This document shows positions 1-12,078 of a stretch of DNA of 64,000 nucleotides, piece after piece. The position numbers and the translations under genes were made by a program. This stretch comes from Symbiotaphrina buchneri. Lineage: Eukaryota; Ascomycota; Symbiotaphrinales; Symbiotaphrinaceae. Below the pieces are notes generated by a model that worked only from the letters and a program-made list of their open reading frames with translations, was not told the origin of the DNA and made no database searches. Numbering within the stretch: the first letter of the stretch is position 1; every line of letters begins with the position of its first letter. The stretch covers positions 992,001-1,056,000 of the forward strand of contig BCIG01000002.1 in NCBI GenBank assembly GCA_001599915.1, written 5' to 3'.

Positions 1-633
1 GAGACGCTACGGAGTGTGTCCGAGGCCAGGGGACAGCGCGTGACGCTGCATCCGGCGGCCATCAAGGCGGGGCCGGCGATCGGGCAGCATGCACATCTGT
101 CGATTGCCCCCGCTGACAAGTCAGATGCGTTCCTGTCGGGCATGTTGAAGCGGTTGCCGGCGCTGATGGCGTTGAGCATGCCCATCTATGACAGCTACAC
201 GCGGGTCGGCAAGGGGTTTGGTGAGTGGTTGTGCTGGGGCCTGGAGAATAAGTTTGCTCCAATTAGGAAGATCAAAACGGGCCATTGGGAGGTGCGGACT
301 ATCGATGCGGCCGCGAATATGTATCTTGCGTTAAGCGGCTTCATTCATGCGGGGCTGATGGGGGTTGAGGAAGACATGGAGTTGAAGATCAAGGACACCC
401 CTTTCAACTATACGGGATTGACGGAGGAGCAGCGGAAGGACAGTAATGTGGACACGAAATTGCCAAAGGCTATGAAGGAGACGTTGGCGGCACTAAAGGA
501 TGACAAGCCCTTGACGGATCGGTTGGGAGAGAAGATGATGGAGTTCCTCTTGGGAATCAAGAAGAGAGAAGAAGAGAGATGGGCGGCCATGGAACCCGAT
601 GAGCGCAGAAATGTCGGCATACAGGTGTGGTAG
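1..633 (+). CDS. Glutamine synthetase-like protein, C-terminal part (5' end outside window)
   Basis: The frame is open from the first base, so the gene starts to the left of the window and only about 210 C-terminal residues are visible. The stretch NKFAPIRK, then HWEVR, then the DAAANMYLAL block matches the C-terminal part of the glutamine synthetase catalytic domain, where the NPYL-type segment lies near the glutamate/ammonia site. The last 80 residues are a charged helical tail (KKREEERW). Fungal genomes hold several GS-I-like proteins (FluG-type and gamma-glutamyl-amine ligase-like) besides the true eukaryotic enzyme, and this fits that group better than the assimilatory enzyme. The substrate cannot be told from this fragment. 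The family call is fairly sure; the exact role is not. Confidence 0.75.
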   Translation, partial: ETLRSVSEARGQRVTLHPAAIKAGPAIGQHAHLSIAPADKSDAFLSGMLKRLPALMALSMPIYDSYTRVGKGFGEWLCWGLENKFAPIRKIKTGHWEVRTIDAAANMYLALSGFIHAGLMGVEEDMELKIKDTPFNYTGLTEEQRKDSNVDTKLPKAMKETLAALKDDKPLTDRLGEKMMEFLLGIKKREEERWAAMEPDERRNVGIQVW

Positions 634-1144
634 ACGCCTATGATATTACTAATTATTAGCATAATTCGAATTCAAATCCCTTCTTTCAAAGTCCTTTCTG
701 CTCAATGGGTCACCCATTTGTACTGTTGGCTGTTTGAATTTCTTCCTGCTCTCGCGGGAAGCACAATCGTATCGGCCTCCATTGGTTTCTTGACCCTTGG
801 ACAACCCACTCAGCGATCTTGCCGCCAGCAGAGCGTGATGTTAGGAAATTTCGATGTTCAGTAACAATGCTCAGCCTTATGAGCATTTGACATGCAACCC
901 GACAGCCTAGCGGCTCCAACGCTCCGAGCCCGACGGGCCAACGCCGCCCGATAGTGGGGTAAGTAAACCTCCGACGGACACCACTACCACTCATCGTCCG
1001 TATGTAAACTACATGCCCAATACATACAGGGCTAGTAGCACTAAATGCAGGAGCTTGTGAAAAAGGTCAACCTACATGCAAATGCCCCAGGTATCGTGAC
1101 ATTATACGCGCCACACCCTGAAGGATAAGCCTCACAGCACTCCA
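634..1144. other. Intergenic, promoter side of the GMC gene
   Basis: This 511-base spacer holds no supportable gene. A reverse CCAAT box (ATTGG) is present near 781. Nothing else stands out. Confidence 0.5.
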
Positions 1145-3210
1145 ATGGCTTCCCGCTCCCTCGCGGCCTTCGGCGCCCTCGACAACAGCAGCTTCGACAT
1201 CATCATCATCGGCGGTGGCACCGCCGGGTGCCTTCTCGCGTCCCGCCTCGCCACCAGCACCACCCTCCACATCCTCCTGATCGAAGCCGGGCGGGACACG
1301 CCCGAAGCCGAGCCCGACGTAGCCATCCCAGGCAAGTACATCAGCCAGCTTTCCAGCTCGGAGGGCAACTGGAAGTACGAGACGGTGCCGCAGAAGGCGC
1401 TCAAGGGCCGGCGGCTGGTGTATCATCGCGGCCGCGGGCTGGGCGGGAGTACGTTGAATAATTTCATGGGCTGGGTTAGAGGCCCCAAGGCGGATTATGA
1501 TGATTGGGAACGCATGGCGGGCGATGAGAGATGGGGGTGGGAGAAAGTCTTGTCGGTGTTTCAGGATGTAGGGAGCCTCCCTGTTGCCGGCTTTTTCTTT
1601 GCCTGTGTGAGGCCGGGGCTGACCTGCGACGGGAGTAGCTGGAGAGTTTTGAGCCGGCGGTCCCAACGGGCATGGAGCAGTATGCAAAGGCCACTGAAGG
1701 CGCCCATGGGAAACAGGGGTGAGTAGACTCAACTTCGTCAAAAGCACAGACTTTGCAGGGATTGACGGCTGTAGCCCGATCACGGTACAGTACGGCAGCT
1801 CTTGGATTCCGGGCATCGAGACATTCGTAGCCGCATGCGAAGAAGCCGGCATCAAAAGAAACCTGGACATGAACGACGGCCAACCAGTCGGTGTGTCCGT
1901 GGCTCAGTTCTGCATCGCCAAGGGCGAGCGCGTATCAAGTGCAAGAGCCTTTCTGTCAGATGCACTGAGACAAAGATCGGAAAGACTGAAGATTGTTACT
2001 TCTACGAGCTGTGCGAGAATTCTATTCAAGGATAAGAAAGCGGTGGGCGTGGAATTATTCCGTTATGATACGGATAAGAAAGGTGAATTCAACTGTCAAT
2101 TCTTGCATGTTCTAAAGTGGCAGCTAACAGGAAAGTCCGTGTAAATTGCACGCAGGAAGTCATCGCCACCGCAGGAACATTCGGCAGCCCTCAACTACTC
2201 ATACTCTCGGGTGTAGGGCCCGGATCAGAGTTGGAGAAACACAGTATCCCGGTAATAGCAGCCGTGCCCGGTGTCGGCAAGAACCTACAAGACCACAGCG
2301 CGCTTTCATGTGAATACCTGACCGACCCCTCAATCCTTAGCCACAACCAGATCCTATCAAACCCAGAAGCCCTTTACAAAGCAGAAGAGCAATGGGGAAA
2401 AGATCGGACTGGACCTCTGGCAACCTTTGGCGCCAGCGCATCGATTGCCTTCACAAGGCTAGAGCGGCTATTCAAGTCTAAAGAATTCCAGGATCTGGAT
2501 TTCGCCACACAGAGTTTCTTTCTGGAGAAGACACGCCCTTCTACGGAGATATGGATGCTTTCCGGGCCGCTGTACTACGGTGGCACGTTGACGCCGAACG
2601 ACAGCTGTCTGGCTCACGAGGGATTGATGCAGAATAACCTGTCGCGGGGCAGTGTCACATTGGCATCCGCAGATCCCAAGGACAAGCCGCTGATCGATCC
2701 GAATTATCTGGCCCACCCGCTCGATCTTCGGATAGCCGTTGAGACGGTAAGGGAGATTGTCCGGGTAGGCCAGACCAAGGCATATGAAGGCGTGATCGAG
2801 AAGATGATCCATGGCCCGGGCGGCAACTCGGATGTGAAGCAGATCGATCTCGAGGATGATGCTGTGTTTGAGGACTTTGTCAGGAGCACCATGGGCCAGG
2901 GATTTCACGCCATGTCTACGTGCCGGATGGGCCCTGATGAGGATGTGATGAGTGTGGTGGATACGGATTTCAGAGTTAGGGGAGTTGATGGCTTGAGAGT
3001 GGCGGACTTGAGTGTCTGCCCCATTTTGACGACGTAAGTGTTAATTCCTTCTCTCGAGATGGTGGATGCTGATAATTTCTCAGTAATCATACGCAAGTGA
3101 ATGTCTACCTGATTGCAGAGATGTGTGCGAGACGGATGATTGAAGAGTATTCAGAAGCTGGGTATAGTGGGGTGGATAATGCGACAAGCCCAACGTTGGC
3201 TAAACTATAG
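1145..3210 (+). CDS. GMC family FAD oxidoreductase
   Basis: Five exons give an in-phase product of about 615 residues: 1145-1567, 1639-1718, 1775-2082, 2124-3033 and 3084-3210. The N-terminus carries the FAD Rossmann motif (IIIGGGTAGCLLASRLA, residues about 20-36), followed by the GMC signature around GRGLGGSTLNNFMGWVRG. The second signature is GTFGSPQLLILSGVGPG, and the C-terminal active-site region reads TCRMG, then TTNHTQVNVYL. These enzymes oxidise alcohols, aldehydes or sugars with FAD and usually reduce oxygen to hydrogen peroxide. No signal peptide is seen. The protein ends in AKL, a variant peroxisomal PTS1, which would place peroxide formation in peroxisomes, as for yeast alcohol oxidase. 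The third intron is only 41 bp, but it is the choice that keeps phase. The substrate is unknown. Confidence 0.85.
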
Positions 3211-4072
3211 ATGCTGCATCACTATCAAATCTGGACAGCAGAACAAGACCGGCAGCCTACAGGCGATGGAGCTTTGCAAGAGATTCCCGGGATCATCGGA
3301 TGGAGGCCCCGCAAAGACTTCACTCGACCAAATCATCGTACGTGAACCCACAAATTAGGAAGTCACAACCTGTATGTCATTCTTTGTAGTCACTGCGACG
3401 AAGGCCAATCAGATGCAAGGATGTGTCAAGGATGGGGCAAAGATGGGCCAAGGCATCCCAAGTTCTGGACCGTGAGTGTGGACCCAGCAGTCAGGGCCGT
3501 GGTCAGACAGAACACATGGGCGGGCCAAACTATTTTGCTCCTAGTCAAAGCTTGCAGCGTCTTTAGGCAAGCCAAGAGAAACTGGAAGATAAAGAAACGC
3601 CTTGGTCTCTTCTCGCCTCTTGGTAGCGACGGATAGAGGACGAATCAGTGCAAAGGGCCGCGTTCTTATCAGGATAAGCGGAAAAGAAATCCCCGTCCTC
3701 ACACGCTCGCCGGCTCTTTTACTCGTGGGCATGACTCGTACCCCTACCACTTATGATTACGTGGGTAGCTCCACTAGTCAGAGTGACCTCGCGACCTTAT
3801 CTTGCTCAACAGAATCCATGGGTGAGATTACGGTTGACTAATATGCCCGCTTCCGGGATCGGCTTATCGTCTCCCATACCCAGCCCCCCACTCCTGCTGC
3901 TTGCTGGCTGTGACTCTAATCTGCACTTAACGTGACCTCACTCATAAAGGAGCCAGCCGGCGGAGAGAGCTCGATATCGCATGGTAAGGGGTCATAGAAT
4001 AATAGCACCTCAACCTCGCGCATATCACAGGGGTTGTTTCAAGAAAATACAGCCCGAAGCCATTATTCCACC
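3211..4072. other. Intergenic, upstream of permease
   Basis: No gene is recognised in these 862 bases. They form the promoter side of the permease and contain the two GATA-type motifs listed separately. Confidence 0.5.
3797..3869 (+). promoter_or_regulatory. Two candidate HGATAR (AreA-type) sites
   Basis: TTATCT at 3797-3802 and TTATCG at 3864-3869 are reverse complements of HGATAR, the core bound by the fungal nitrogen regulator AreA. They lie about 200-280 bp upstream of a nitrogen-base permease, a class often under nitrogen control. Six-base motifs occur by chance, so this is suggestive only. Confidence 0.25.
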
Positions 4073-5746
4073 ATGAGCGAAAGCAGCAGCGCTGAGCCGC
4101 ATACCGCAGCGGACCCTGAGAAGGGGCGTCCTGACCATGCCGCACCGCACGACTTCCTCGACGCCGTCACGGAGCGGGGTCTGGTCGAAGAGGCGGCGCT
4201 GCCAGCCAACAACGCGATGCAGCGCTGGGCGCACAAGCTCGAGCGCATCGCCGGCATGGAAGCTCGTGGGATCGAGCGAGTGCCCGAAAGCATGCGGGCC
4301 CGCAAGACGACGTTTGCGGATTACCTCCAGATGTGTCTGATCTGGTTTTCGGCGAATTTGACTATGAATAACTTGACTATCGGATTGTTGGGCCCGTCGA
4401 CGTTCTATGTTGGCCTTAAGGAGGCGATGATTATTGGTACTTTTGGCACGATCTTGGGGTCGATGGCTACTGGATATATCTCGTCCTTTGGACCGCAGTC
4501 TGGGAATAGGACTATGGTATGTGGACCACACATCCTATCTAGACTGGGCGCAATACTGATGATTGTAGGTCTTTGCCCGGTTCACTATGGGATGGTGGCC
4601 GTCCAAGCTTTGCGTGTTACTTAACATCGTCATCATGTTGGGCTATGGGCTCGTCGATTGCTTGATCTCAGGCCAGATCTTGTCTGCCGTTGCTGGTGGC
4701 AGCATGACCGTGATCGTGGGGACCATCATCTCCGCAATCATCACCCTAGTCGTGGCGGTCTTTGGCATTAAGCTCTTCCACGTGTACGAGCGCTATGCCT
4801 TCCTCCCGCAAGCCTGTGTCCTCTTCATCCTTGCCGGTGTCGCGGGACCTTACTTTGCCCCTGACACTCCCTCAACTGGCATTTCGGTGGAGATCACAGC
4901 TGATAGGTACACATCCCCCAGAAAACCTGCTTATTTCCCTTTAACTAACGTTCTCACAGGATGTCATTCTTCTTCCTCTGCGTCTCCGCCCCCATCGCCT
5001 GGGCACCCGCCTCGTGCGACTGGTACGTCTACTTCCCACCAGACGCCAAGCGGTGGAAAGTCTTCACCTGCACGACCATCGGCCTCGGTCTCTCCAGCAT
5101 CATGATGGTTCTCCTCGGCGTCGGTCTCGGCTCCGGCGCCCTCGTCAAGCAAGAATGGGCCGACGCATCCGCCATCAGCGCCGGTGCGCTCATCGTCGAA
5201 GCCTACAGCCCGCTGGGCACCTTCGGGAACTTCTGCGCCGTCATCACCGCGCTGGGCCTCATCGCCAACAACATCCCGGGCACCTACTCGGCCTCGATCT
5301 GCGTGCAGATCCTGGGCCGGGGCTTCGTGGCCATCCCGCGCGTGGTGTGGACCGTGCTGGGCGTCGTCGCGTACACGGTGTGTGCGTGCGCCGGGCGAGA
5401 TCACCTGTTCGAGGTCTTCGAGGACTTCCTCGCGCTCATGGGCTACTGGGTCGCTATCTGGGTCGCGATCACGCTCGAGGAGGAGTTCATCTTCCGCCGC
5501 CGCATTGGTTACGATTGGGCTACCTGGAACAGGCCTGATAAGCTGCCTATCGGTATTGCGGCCCTGACGGTGTTCCTTGTGGGATGGGTCGGCGCGATTC
5601 TGTGTATGTGGCAGGTTTACTTCACGGGCCCGATTTCGAGACTGGTGGGCGATGGGATCGATATGGGTATGCCTGTTGGCGCGAGCTGGGCGGCTCTCAC
5701 GTATCCGGGTTTGAGATGGTTGGAGTTGAAGAAGTTTGGCAGGTGA
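4073..5746 (+). CDS. NCS1 purine-cytosine permease family transporter
   Basis: Three exons (4073-4516, 4569-4906, 4960-5746) give about 522 residues, the usual size for fungal Fcy-type permeases. After an acidic cytosolic N-terminus come about twelve hydrophobic segments, starting with the family-typical stretch FSANLTMNNLTIGLLGP near residue 95. The NNIPGTYSASICVQILG block (TM8 region) and the EEEFIFRRR loop are also typical of the FCY2/FcyB branch of nucleobase:cation symporters. The protein should import purines, cytosine or related compounds by proton symport at the plasma membrane. Both introns (52 and 53 bp) have standard borders and keep phase. The exact substrate cannot be read from sequence. 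Confidence 0.88.
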
Positions 5747-7550
5747 AGGGGTTGGCTTGTTAATATGGTGACCAGCTTCTTGAGTGTGATTTGTTTTTCG
5801 TTGTTTGTCTACCGCCCTGGGGGCTTGGTGTTGGATTAGATAGATATGTATAGAGACGTTGGGACTCTGTCTTTTTCCTGTATCAATTGTCTATATACAA
5901 CATTATTAGTTCCTGTGGGACTGCATGCTTGCCCCTGATCTCTAAAGTCCTGTTTCATACTACGGTCCTGGGTGTACTAGACAACTTCAACGCTCGTATT
6001 CTCCCTGGGGCACCAAGCGCCCACAGCCCGTGGCTGTAGCTGCGCTACGTTAGCTCCGGGTTTTAGTCTGAGTAAGGTAGGCAGGGCGTAGGGTGGGATA
6101 ACGGCAGTAGGAGCCATTAGTGGTGTAGAAGGACAGGAGTGGAGATGAGAGGTCGCCGCCGTACGTAATGTTGTGGTGTATTTCTGTGCGGGGAAAAGGT
6201 AAGCGTTGCGCGTGTCGGGTTGAGATCTCGCTGAAATACACTGTTAATAAGCCATGCTGTACACTATTCTTCCGTTCCACATGCGGTAGGTCCCTGTAAC
6301 ACTGAGCATGCGGTTCGTCATGTCGTGCTGCCTGTGGCGTCTGGGGTGCATATTGTTTGCATGGGCGTTTGGGAAGTTCCTGTGTTACGTATATGGAAAT
6401 ACCATAAGGTCGGCACACAAGGTAGGTAGGAACAGAACTATGGGTTACCTGACAACGGGGCTGTTCGATGGTAATGTGGTCATGTTAACCTGTCACGTTC
6501 ATTCATCATTTGGTGCGCTTTTGATGATATATGGGAATTGTATTGGTCTATCATGTACAAACTCTGGAGCAGCATGAAAGCAGTGCTAGCCCATATGCAT
6601 ATATCTCGGCACCAAGGTACATTGTGTATGACTTTGTCGGCCATCATCCTCGCCAATCTGATCTGGACTGGAAGGAGCTGCTGTTTGGACAGGCTGCAAG
6701 TCATACCGACCATTTGGATAACATAGGAACATGGGGGTTACAGTTGATTGATAAGACGTTCAGCTATCAGCCCGTTTGAACTAGGCTACGGGCGCGTCTT
6801 CCTTCTCGACGAAGACTAGCCCCCTAGACTTTGGCCTCTTGAACCACGGTTATTATCGTACGGTTCGGAGTATAAATCATCCTATACATCACGATAAGCA
6901 TTATCGGCCCAATGGCAGGACCTCAATGCTCCCACTGTGGACAATTCCCAACCTTGACCACTTAACACCCTTCTAGAAGGCAAAGCTCCCCCACTCACAA
7001 ACGTTCCCACCTCTTTGGTTTTGGCATGGATTGCCAGTCGTGCCGAAGCGAGCGCCACGCAGCGAAAGACTGCCGACCCCTGATACAGCGACACAGTCTA
7101 CGCTGGATCCAGTTAAAGCGCTCCCCCACTCCTGAGATAACGGGTCGCACCCGTCCCCTATCTCTCTTGCGCTCTCAGAATTTAGGACCGATGCGCGAGG
7201 TCGATGACCAACCTGAGCTGATAGGGAAACTGGTCCCTGGTTCCCAGTTAGACTGCAGCGGGCGAGTTATAACTGGAGAGCTATCGTCTGATGGGAACTG
7301 CCGCCCTGCCGTCAGAGGGAGCTTGGGGCACATGCCGGAAAGTGGGTTGGCGGTGCTGCGGTGGATTCGGCCCATTTGTTACGCAAACCACGGCTTTGTC
7401 ACGGCAATAACGATTATTATCTCCTCGTGCTCATTGGACTTCCTCGTTGCTCTTGCTCTCTTCTCTTCGTGCCATTTCCCTCGCAACTGCATTTGCGCAT
7501 ATAGAACGGGTAGGGAAGCATTTTAGAAGCGCGGGGATCGATCGCACCTC
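5747..7550. other. Long intergenic region between permease and P450
   Basis: This 1.8 kb stretch holds the 3' flank of the permease and the promoter side of the P450. Short open frames on both strands show no family motif, no low-complexity coding bias and no splice structure that joins them. I see no RNA gene or mobile element in it. Confidence 0.5.
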
Positions 7551-9518
7551 ATGGATAAGCTCCCTCTGTCGCCGACTACGCTTGTCGCCGTCGCCATCTT
7601 GCTGGTCGGCGTATATAGGCTATTGCAGGTGGGCAAACGTCCCAAGGGCATGCCGCCAGGACCTCCGACGATACCGGTGTTTGGCAACCTGCATCAACTG
7701 CCCAAGGAAGACGTCCATGTCCAATTCAAGAAAGTTCGTGCAGTGCGCCCCTCTCACGCCTTCTAGAAGCTAACCAGCGCAACACAGTGGGCCGAAGAGT
7801 ACGGGGAGATATACAGCGTTATGCTTGGTACCTTAGCTATCTGTCCATAATAGTTTCTTTATATACTTACGTACGTTTTAGGTAACCAGCGCATGGTGGT
7901 GCTCAACTCGCCGCGCGTGGTCAAAGATCTCATCGACAACCGCTCCAACAACTACTCGTCGCGGCCCGACATGTACGTCGGCCAGACGCTGATCTCGGGT
8001 GGGTATCGCTTGGTGTTGATGCAGTATGACGAGGGCTGGAGACGCGCCCGGAAGATGATCCATAACTTGCTCAATATCAAGACTGCGGTCAACTATATTC
8101 CGTTTCAGGAGTTGGAGTTGCGCCAGATGCTGGCGGATATGGTCAAGAAGCCGGATAATTACCATGATCATGTGAGGAGGTACAGCACGAGCTTGGTCAC
8201 TAGTATCACGTTTGGATGGAGAAGTCTGGCGTTTAATGACCCGGAAGTCAAGCAGATCTATGAGGTGTGTATTTTCTAAGCTTTTGCTGTGTTCTAAGAT
8301 GTGACCACTTCTTGCTCTCCACAATAATGTTTCTCTGCTCGTGGCTGACCGCGACGACAGGGCTTCGAACAATTTGCCGTTGCCTCTCAAGTCTCTGCCT
8401 CGATGCTTGATTATTTCCCTGCCCTACGTGTTCTTCCCGACTTTATCAATCCATCGAAGAAACGTAGAAAGGAGCTGCACAAAGAGGAGATTGCCCTATA
8501 CAAGTCTTACATGCTCAGAGTAAAGGAGCGTATCAACAAAGGCATCTTAACTGGCTGTTTCTGCGAGGATATGTTCAAGAGGCAAGAGAAAGATGGCTTT
8601 TCGGACGACTGGGCATCATACGTGAGCGGAACGCTCCTGGAGGCAGGCTCTGATACTACTGCGTCCATCTTCCTGTCCTTTGCAGTAGCCATGGTCAATT
8701 TCCCCGAGGTGCAGAAGAAAGGTACGTTCTGTTAGCAAGAATCAGTCTACACGTTCTGACAGAAAACCACAGCTCAAAAGGAGATCGACCGCGTAATCGG
8801 ACGTGACAGACTGCCCACCATGGCGGACGAGTCCAAACTCCAATACATCCGTGGAGTCGTGAAAGAATCCCTACGCTTCCTCCCATCGTCAATCTTGGGT
8901 ATTGTGCCCCACGCCACCACCGACGCCGATACCTACCGCGACTTTGAATTCCCCGCGAAAACAGGCATGATGGTTAACGTCTGGGCGTTGAACAATGATC
9001 CAGAACGATACCCCAACCCACGTAACTTCGATCCGGACCGGTACAAGGATGACTTTCTGCGGGCCCAGGAGAGCGCCACGCTCAGCGACCCCTACAAGCG
9101 TGACCACTTCACTGTAAGCACCCCATCCCGCCACCACCTCTTCTCTATTCATCTGTCTCCGCCCCGCTGACACCCACCCCAGTTCGGCGCCGGCCGGCGC
9201 GTCTGTCCGGGGCTCAACATCGCGGAGCGGTCTCTATTCCTCGGGATCGCATACATCCTCTGGACATTCAACATCTCGCACGCGCTGGACAGCGAGGGCA
9301 AGCCGATCCCGGTGTCGACGGAGGCGGTCACGCAGGGCATCGTGTGCCGGCCTGTGCCGTTTGAGATGAAGCTCACGCAGCGCGACCCGGAGAAAACGAA
9401 GATGGTTATGAAGGCGTGGGATAATGCTAAGGAGTTGCTGAAGAATTACCCGGAGGGCATTAGGAGTATTCAGTATCAGAAGGATTGGGCGGAATTTGTG
9501 AAGAATGAGACGTTTTAG
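7551..9518 (+). CDS. Cytochrome P450 monooxygenase
   Basis: Six exons (7551-7733, 7788-7827, 7882-8264, 8361-8721, 8773-9113, 9183-9518) encode about 547 residues. An N-terminal hydrophobic anchor (residues about 8-25) is followed by the proline hinge MPPGPP, as in ER-bound P450s. Canonical motifs follow in order: C-helix WRRARK, I-helix AGSDTT (about 297-302), ExxR in the stretch KESLR, and the heme loop FGAGRRVCPG with Cys about 444. This is a class II microsomal enzyme that needs NADPH-P450 reductase. The overall pattern resembles the OrdA-like fungal P450s that hydroxylate secondary metabolites or xenobiotics. No biosynthetic backbone gene lies next to it, so the substrate is unknown. Its downstream neighbour is the dialkylglycine decarboxylase-like gene. 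Confidence 0.92.
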
Positions 9519-10196
9519 GAGTGGTGAGGGAGGGAGGGAGAGGGAAGAGCGGTGTGAGGTGCGTGGTGGAGGCTGAGGGACGACGGGTGATCTGGTATGG
9601 CGAGTAAGATCCGTGAGCATAAAGGGCGGAATGGAGCCACACTTTATATGCAGAAATAAGATATCAATAACTACACTAGATGATTTTATGGCTACTGAAG
9701 TATAGACATCCTACATTTTGAATATAACGCCTTGTATAGCTGTCACAGTTGTTATCACCAGCAATGTAATGAAACTGGGGTCGGGACGACCTTGATATCT
9801 TGCAGAAGAGGCGTTTGAATGGACAAATAATCAGCATTTTACAGTGCAGCTATCTGTCAGGTTATCTCATGACGAATGCCCAGCTACCGTGAGTGGCTCG
9901 CAGTTGAGGGTAGCTGATTCGCCGATCTCCCCGCATCGGGAAACCTGAGAAAGCGGGAAAGCACCCCACCGGGAAACTTTTGAGCGCCCCGATAAGAGGA
10001 TCGCCCCATGGCTGGGGATGAGTCTTTTCTGCATCCACATTCTGAACAGCAAAGAAAGGATTCATCAATTGAAAGACTGTTTAGAAAAGTGAGTAGCATT
10101 GTGGTTGCGCAACCAGTATAACCCTTGGTCTCGACTTGACCAATTCATAAACCAGATAACCATCTTCGTCCAGTACCAAGCTCCTCAAAACCAGCA
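9519..10196. other. Intergenic, P450 3' flank to DGD-like gene
   Basis: No gene is seen in these 678 bases. A G-rich run of GGGA units near 9527-9545 lies just after the P450 stop codon. Confidence 0.45.
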
Positions 10197-11648
10197 ATGG
10201 GTTCAATCACCCCCCTCAGCAACGGCCACGCCAGCAGCGCAGAAGACGGGGAAACCGCCTCCACCCTCCTCTGGCAAAAAGCGCACTCCAGCCTGCTCCG
10301 GTACACACCCTCCTTCGTTTCCGAAATCATAACCCGCGCATCCGGAATCTACGTCTACACGTCCACCGGTCGTCGAATCATCGACTTCACCTCCGGCCAA
10401 ATGTCGTGCTTAATCGGACACGGACACCCCGAGATCGTCGCCACCATTGCCCAGCACGCGCGCGACCTGGACCACCTCTTCAGCGGCATGATCAGCCCGC
10501 CGGTCGTCGAGCTGGCGTGGCGATTGACGAATTTGATGCCGCGGGGATTGGATAAGGCGATGTTTTTGAGCACGGGCGGCGAGTCGAATGAGGCCGCGAT
10601 TAAGCTCGCGAAGGTCTATACGGGGAAGTGGGAGGTGGTGGGTCTGGCGGCGGGATGGCATGGCATGACGGGCGTTGCTGGGGGGGCGACGTTCCATAGT
10701 AGTAGGCAGGGGCATGGGCCGTTGGTGAGTATTGAACATATCTCCTCGCAATCAGTGGATATCAGCTGATGACTCCTGCGATTGAAACAGGTCCCTGGCA
10801 ACCTCGTCCTCCCCGCCCCAGACGCCTACCGCTCCGTCTTCCGGCACGCAGACGGGAGCTACGACTGGGAGTCCGAGCTCGCCTACGGCTGGGAGCTGAT
10901 CGACCGCCAATCGGTGGGCTCTCTCGCGGCCGTGATCCTCGAGCCGATCCTCAGCGCGGGGGGCATGATGACACTGCCGGCGGGCTACCTGGCGGCCATG
11001 AAAGCGCACTGCGCCGCGCGGGGGATGCTGCTGATCCTCGACGAGGCCCAGACCGCGCTGGGCCGCTGCGGTGACCTCTTCGCGTTTCAGCATGAGGGCG
11101 TCACGCCGGATATTTTGACCATGAGTAAGACGCTGGGGAATGGCATCCCGCTGTCTGCGGTGGTGACGTCGGATGAGATTGAACGCGTGTGTGCGGACAG
11201 GGATTTTCTGTTTTATACAACGCACGTATCTGATCCTCTCCCCGCGGCCGTCGGGTTGAAAGTCCTCGAGATCGTGCAGCGCGACAACCTCGTCGCCCGG
11301 GCTCGCGAGGCCGGGGATAGGCTGCACGCGGGCCTGCGCGCGCTGCAGGATAAGTTCGAATGTATCGGCGACGTGCGCGGCCGTGGTCTCATGGCGGGCG
11401 TGGGGCTGGTGAAAGACCGCGAGACGAAGACACCTGCGCCGGAGCTGGGCCAGAAGCTCTGCGATAAGATGTTAGAGTTGGGCTTGTCGGCGAATATCAA
11501 GGCCAGTGCGATGGGGGGCGTGTTTAGATTTGCGCCGCCGATTGTGATTAAAGATGAAGAGCTGGATGAGGGGCTGAGGATTATGGAGAGGGCGTTTTGG
11601 GAGACGGCGGGCTCGATGCCGATGAAGGGGGCTGCGGTCAAGGGGTAG
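10197..11648 (+). CDS. 2,2-dialkylglycine decarboxylase-like class III aminotransferase
   Basis: Two exons (10197-10724, 10791-11648) give about 461 residues. The fold-type I PLP signature is clear: STGGESNEAAIKLAK near residues 122-136, WHGMTG stacking region, LILDEAQ with the pyridine-N aspartate about 260, and SKTLGNG with the Schiff-base lysine about 289. The blocks YTTHVSDPLPAAVGLKVLE, IGDVRGRGLMAGV and MGGVFRFAPP are much closer to bacterial 2,2-dialkylglycine decarboxylase than to ornithine or GABA aminotransferases. The known bacterial enzyme decarboxylates 2-aminoisobutyrate or isovaline and transfers the amino group to pyruvate, giving a ketone, carbon dioxide and alanine. In a fungus it could degrade such unusual amino acids or act on a related amine. 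No targeting signal is evident. Confidence 0.85.
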
Positions 11649-12078
11649 GAGAAAGGAAGAGCCAGTCGGTTTTTGTTCTTGATTTCTTCGGTCTTCGTGT
11701 AGTTGAGTTAATGAAACAATCCCGTCCGTTTTTTCTCGAGGCGTGTACTGTCCCCCCCCCTTTTGTGAGTCCCGCTAAGCAACGCCGGGCTGGAAGGCTG
11801 GGACGCGGCCCGCGCCGGGAAGAGGTTCGCGTTGAGCCAGGGGATGCAAGGATCGTCGGACGCTGTTCTTGTCCTGGTATGGTGCCTGGCAGCTATCAGC
11901 CAAACGATAAGCACAGGAGCAGCATGTTGTGCTGACGTTGCCTCAACGGATTTCCCAGCAGCTCGTCCTGTAGAATAATAGTGGATCCTATAACAATTTA
12001 CATCCACTTCCCTTGAAATCAAACAGAATTATGAGCTAGTTTCGCAGCAGTGAGCCTCACGCGAGAGATCCAGGTCCC
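11649..12078. other. Intergenic spacer
   Basis: These 430 bases between two + strand genes hold no recognisable gene. A short run of nine C residues lies near 11753. Confidence 0.45.

Noticed and set aside
1067-1870. A 267-codon minus-strand open frame over the GMC gene start
   Set aside because: It is antisense to the FAD-binding exon and crosses the real gene's introns.
7026-7526. A 166-codon open frame upstream of the P450
   Set aside because: There are no motifs, the composition is that of non-coding sequence, and it occupies the expected P450 promoter.
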